Positions 6,590 to 8,350 of a DNA stretch of 8,350 nt are shown one piece after another. Position 1 is the first letter of the stretch. Every line of letters starts with the position of its first letter. Both the position numbers and the translations under genes were made by a program. This DNA comes from Candidatus Dadabacteria bacterium RIFCSPHIGHO2_12_FULL_53_21 (GTDB lineage: Bacteria > Desulfobacterota_D > UBA1144 > Nemesobacterales > UBA2774), in NCBI GenBank assembly GCA_001775255.1, contig MFCJ01000071.1:1-8350 (forward strand). The letters run 5' to 3'. The notes under the pieces are model-generated. The model ran no database searches and had not been told where the DNA came from. It saw only the letters and a list, made by a program, of their open reading frames with translations.

Positions 6590-6595
6590 TATCAA

Positions 6596-8152
6596 TTGGT
6601 GCAGCACATAATCGAAAAAGAGCTTCTCGACAGGCACGGCATCAGGAACACGGGAAAGGTCTACTATAACACGCCCGTATCCGCCCTCTACGAAGAGGCG
6701 GTAAAGAGGGGGGAGGGGGAGATTGCAGAGGGGGGTACGCTCGTCGCGTATACCGCTCCCCATACGGGGCGCTCGCCCCAGGACAGGTTTATAGTCATGG
6801 AACCCAGCTCCGAGGAAGAGATTCTATGGGGTCCTGTAAACAAATCCATATCCCCCGCCAATTTCGACTCGCTATACAAGAAGGTCACCGACTACTTCCA
6901 GGGTAAGGACCTCTTCGTGAGGGACCTCTACATTTGCGCCCACCCGGAATACCGCATGCGGGTCCGCATGATAAACGAGTTCGCGTGGCATAACTTATTC
7001 GTAAACAACCTGTTCATAAGGCCGGGACCGGAAGAGCTCCCCCACAAGTCGGTCGAGTTTACGGTGATCTCGGCGCCGGGCGTCGAGGCCGACCCTGAGA
7101 AAGACGGTACGAGGACGGGGACGTTCATCGTGCTCAACTTCGGCAAGCGCGTGGCCATAATAGGCGGCACGCGTTACGCGGGGGAGATGAAGAAATGCGT
7201 ATTCACCGTGCTCAATTTTCTCCTCCCCAGGGAAGGGGTATTCCCTATGCACTGCTCGGCCAACGTCGGCAGGGACGCGGACGTGGCTCTGTTCTTCGGC
7301 CTCTCGGGCACGGGTAAAACGACCCTCTCCGCGGACCCGGTGCGCGCCCTCATAGGGGACGACGAGCACGGCTGGTTCGACCGGGGCGTGTTCAACTTCG
7401 AAGGAGGCTGCTACGCGAAGGTCATAAAGCTCAACCCGGCGACCGAGCCCGAGATATACGAAGCTTCGCTCAAGTTCGGCACGGTTCTCGAGAACGTCGA
7501 GATCGACCCCCGGACGCGCAGTATTAATTTCGACAGCGACAGGTTTACCGAGAACACGAGGAGCGCCTACCAGATAGACTCGCTTAAAAATATCGTGCCC
7601 GCGGGCATGGGCGGAATACCCAGGAACGTATTCATGCTCACGTACGACGCGTTCGGGGTGCTGCCCCCGATATCCAGGCTCACGACGGAGCAGGCGCTAT
7701 ATTATTTCACGCTCGGCTATACGGCGAAGGTAGCGGGGACCGAGAGGGGGGTGACAGAGCCCCAGGCGACGTTCAGCCCCTGTTTCGGTGCGCCGTTCCT
7801 GCCGAGGCCGCCCCTGTATTACACGGAGATGCTTAAGAGGAAGCTCGAAGAGAGCGGGGCCTCGGTGTGGCTCCTCAACACCGGGATAACCGGGGGGCCT
7901 TACGGGGTCGGAAAGAGGATGCCGCTCCCTCAGACGAGGGCGCTCGTCAACGCCGCCGTGAGCGGCGAGCTCGACAAGGGGTCGTTCAGGGAAGTGCCCG
8001 TGTTCGGTCTCAAGGTCCCCGCGTCCTGTACGGGGGTCGACGACAATCTGCTGGAACCCAGGAAGAGCTGGGCCGACCCGGCCGCGTACGATGCCAAGGC
8101 GGAGGAGCTCAAGAGCAGGTTCGAGCAGGAGTTCGCCAGGCATAAGGCTTGA
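6596..8152 (+). CDS. pckA: Phosphoenolpyruvate carboxykinase (ATP)
   Basis: This cytoplasmic enzyme converts oxaloacetate and ATP to phosphoenolpyruvate, CO2 and ADP, the entry step of gluconeogenesis from TCA-cycle intermediates; in some anaerobes it runs in reverse to fix CO2. At 518 residues it is close to the usual ~520-540. All diagnostic motifs are present: TGRSPQD with the substrate Arg59, YAGEMKK with metal/substrate Lys199-Lys200, metal ligand His219 in MHCSANVG, the P-loop GLSGTGKTT at 235-243, the kinase-2 motif IGDDEHGW (Asp255, Asp256), and Arg322 in ENTRSAY. These mark the ATP-dependent family, not the unrelated GTP-dependent one. The start is TTG at 6596 or GTG at 6599, both served by GGAGG at 6585-6589. 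It has its own promoter, is divergent from the CarD-family gene, and appears to be a single-gene unit with a possible terminator about 100 bp downstream. No key residue is missing. Confidence 0.98.
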   Translation: MVQHIIEKELLDRHGIRNTGKVYYNTPVSALYEEAVKRGEGEIAEGGTLVAYTAPHTGRSPQDRFIVMEPSSEEEILWGPVNKSISPANFDSLYKKVTDYFQGKDLFVRDLYICAHPEYRMRVRMINEFAWHNLFVNNLFIRPGPEELPHKSVEFTVISAPGVEADPEKDGTRTGTFIVLNFGKRVAIIGGTRYAGEMKKCVFTVLNFLLPREGVFPMHCSANVGRDADVALFFGLSGTGKTTLSADPVRALIGDDEHGWFDRGVFNFEGGCYAKVIKLNPATEPEIYEASLKFGTVLENVEIDPRTRSINFDSDRFTENTRSAYQIDSLKNIVPAGMGGIPRNVFMLTYDAFGVLPPISRLTTEQALYYFTLGYTAKVAGTERGVTEPQATFSPCFGAPFLPRPPLYYTEMLKRKLEESGASVWLLNTGITGGPYGVGKRMPLPQTRALVNAAVSGELDKGSFREVPVFGLKVPASCTGVDDNLLEPRKSWADPAAYDAKAEELKSRFEQEFARHKA

Positions 8153-8255
8153 GGGGAGACTGGGGACATATAGCAAAATCCTCCCTACCCCTTTGGACTT
8201 AAATAACATTCAGCCGAAAGTTAATTTACCTCAGAGCTTTTTTTGTTACGGCGTC

Positions 8256-8286
8256 CGGTTCTTACGCTTGCTCAGAACCGTTCTTT
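8256..8286 (+). terminator. Possible Rho-independent terminator after pckA
   Basis: CGGTTCT (8256-8262) pairs perfectly with AGAACCG (8274-8280) across an 11-base loop and is followed at once by TTCTTT. The stem is only 7 bp, the loop is large and the T-tract is interrupted, so strength is uncertain. A run of seven T at 8238-8244 lies just upstream but has no good stem before it. Confidence 0.5.
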
Positions 8287-8320
8287 ACAAAAGGAGGGAA
8301 TATATAAACCCCATCATTTT

Positions 8321-8350
8321 GTCATTCCCGACACCGATCGGGAATCCAGT
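8321..8350 (+). repeat. Dispersed CATTCCCG...CGGGAATCCAG-type palindromic repeat, reaching the window edge
   Basis: ATTCCCGA (8324-8331) and TCGGGAAT (8338-8345) form a perfect 8-bp inverted repeat with a 6-base loop. With GTC before and CCAGT after, this matches my memory of a common intergenic palindromic repeat in many proteobacterial and environmental genomes. The element may continue beyond the window. Confidence 0.6.

Larger units (their letters stand above)
6217..6595. other. Divergent carD/pckA intergenic region with promoters and GC-rich repeats
   Basis: This 379-bp gap holds no convincing gene. It contains a promoter for each flanking gene near its ends and, between them (about 6296-6465), a cluster of GC-rich inverted repeats: CCCGC/GCGGG (6301-6305 with 6314-6318), CCGGG/CCCGG (6351-6355 with 6360-6364), CGCC/GGCG (6414-6417 with 6422-6425) and ATTCCCG/CGGGAAT (6409-6415 with 6433-6439). 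The octamer ATGCCGGG occurs three times, at 6348, 6429 and 6448. Some of these may be repeat remnants and some operators; the sequence alone does not decide. Confidence 0.7.

Noticed and set aside
8291..8321. AAGGAGG near the right edge as the ribosome site of a further gene
   Set aside because: No start codon lies at a usable distance; the first candidate, TTG at 8319, is 21 bases away and runs into the repeat.

Overview
The window is about 8.35 kb of GC-rich bacterial chromosome. It carries six protein-coding genes, one of them cut by the left edge. Codon use is the same throughout: Arg is often AGG, Ile often ATA, Leu mostly CTC. A CarD/CdnL regulator, a DUF58/BatA pair, an ATP-type PEP carboxykinase and dispersed short palindromic repeats fit a deltaproteobacterium-like lineage (Desulfobacterota or a neighbouring phylum). 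That placement is an inference from gene content and style, and I cannot name a genus.

Layout: (1) 2-1282, plus strand, the C-terminal part of glnE, the glutamine synthetase adenylyltransferase. (2) 1328-2743, plus strand, an alkaline-phosphatase-superfamily phosphodiesterase/pyrophosphatase-like protein without an export signal, 45 bp behind glnE. (3) 2772-4775, minus strand, a BatA-type membrane-anchored VWA protein, convergent with gene 2. (4) 4789-5661, minus strand, a DUF58 protein 13 bp upstream of the BatA gene. (5) 5725-6216, minus strand, a CarD-family transcription factor. (6) 6217-6595, a 379-bp divergent intergenic region with a good sigma70-type promoter facing each way and GC-rich inverted and direct repeats between them. 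(7) 6596-8152, plus strand, pckA. (8) 8153-8350, non-coding, with a possible terminator and the start of a dispersed repeat at the right edge.

Functionally this is mostly core metabolism and housekeeping: nitrogen-assimilation control (GlnE), gluconeogenesis (PckA), RNA polymerase regulation (CarD) and a cell-envelope-type VWA pair (DUF58 plus BatA). I see no defence system, CRISPR array, phage, transposase or RNA gene.

The most unusual structure is a short repeat-like segment inside the BatA-type gene. It adds an in-frame peptide (PFDKAQDR) and is flanked by a 9-bp direct repeat matching at 8 of 9 positions, as expected of a mobile palindromic element that inserted without breaking the frame. 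A different repeat type, with ATTCCCG/CGGGAAT arms, occurs at the right edge and probably also between carD and pckA.
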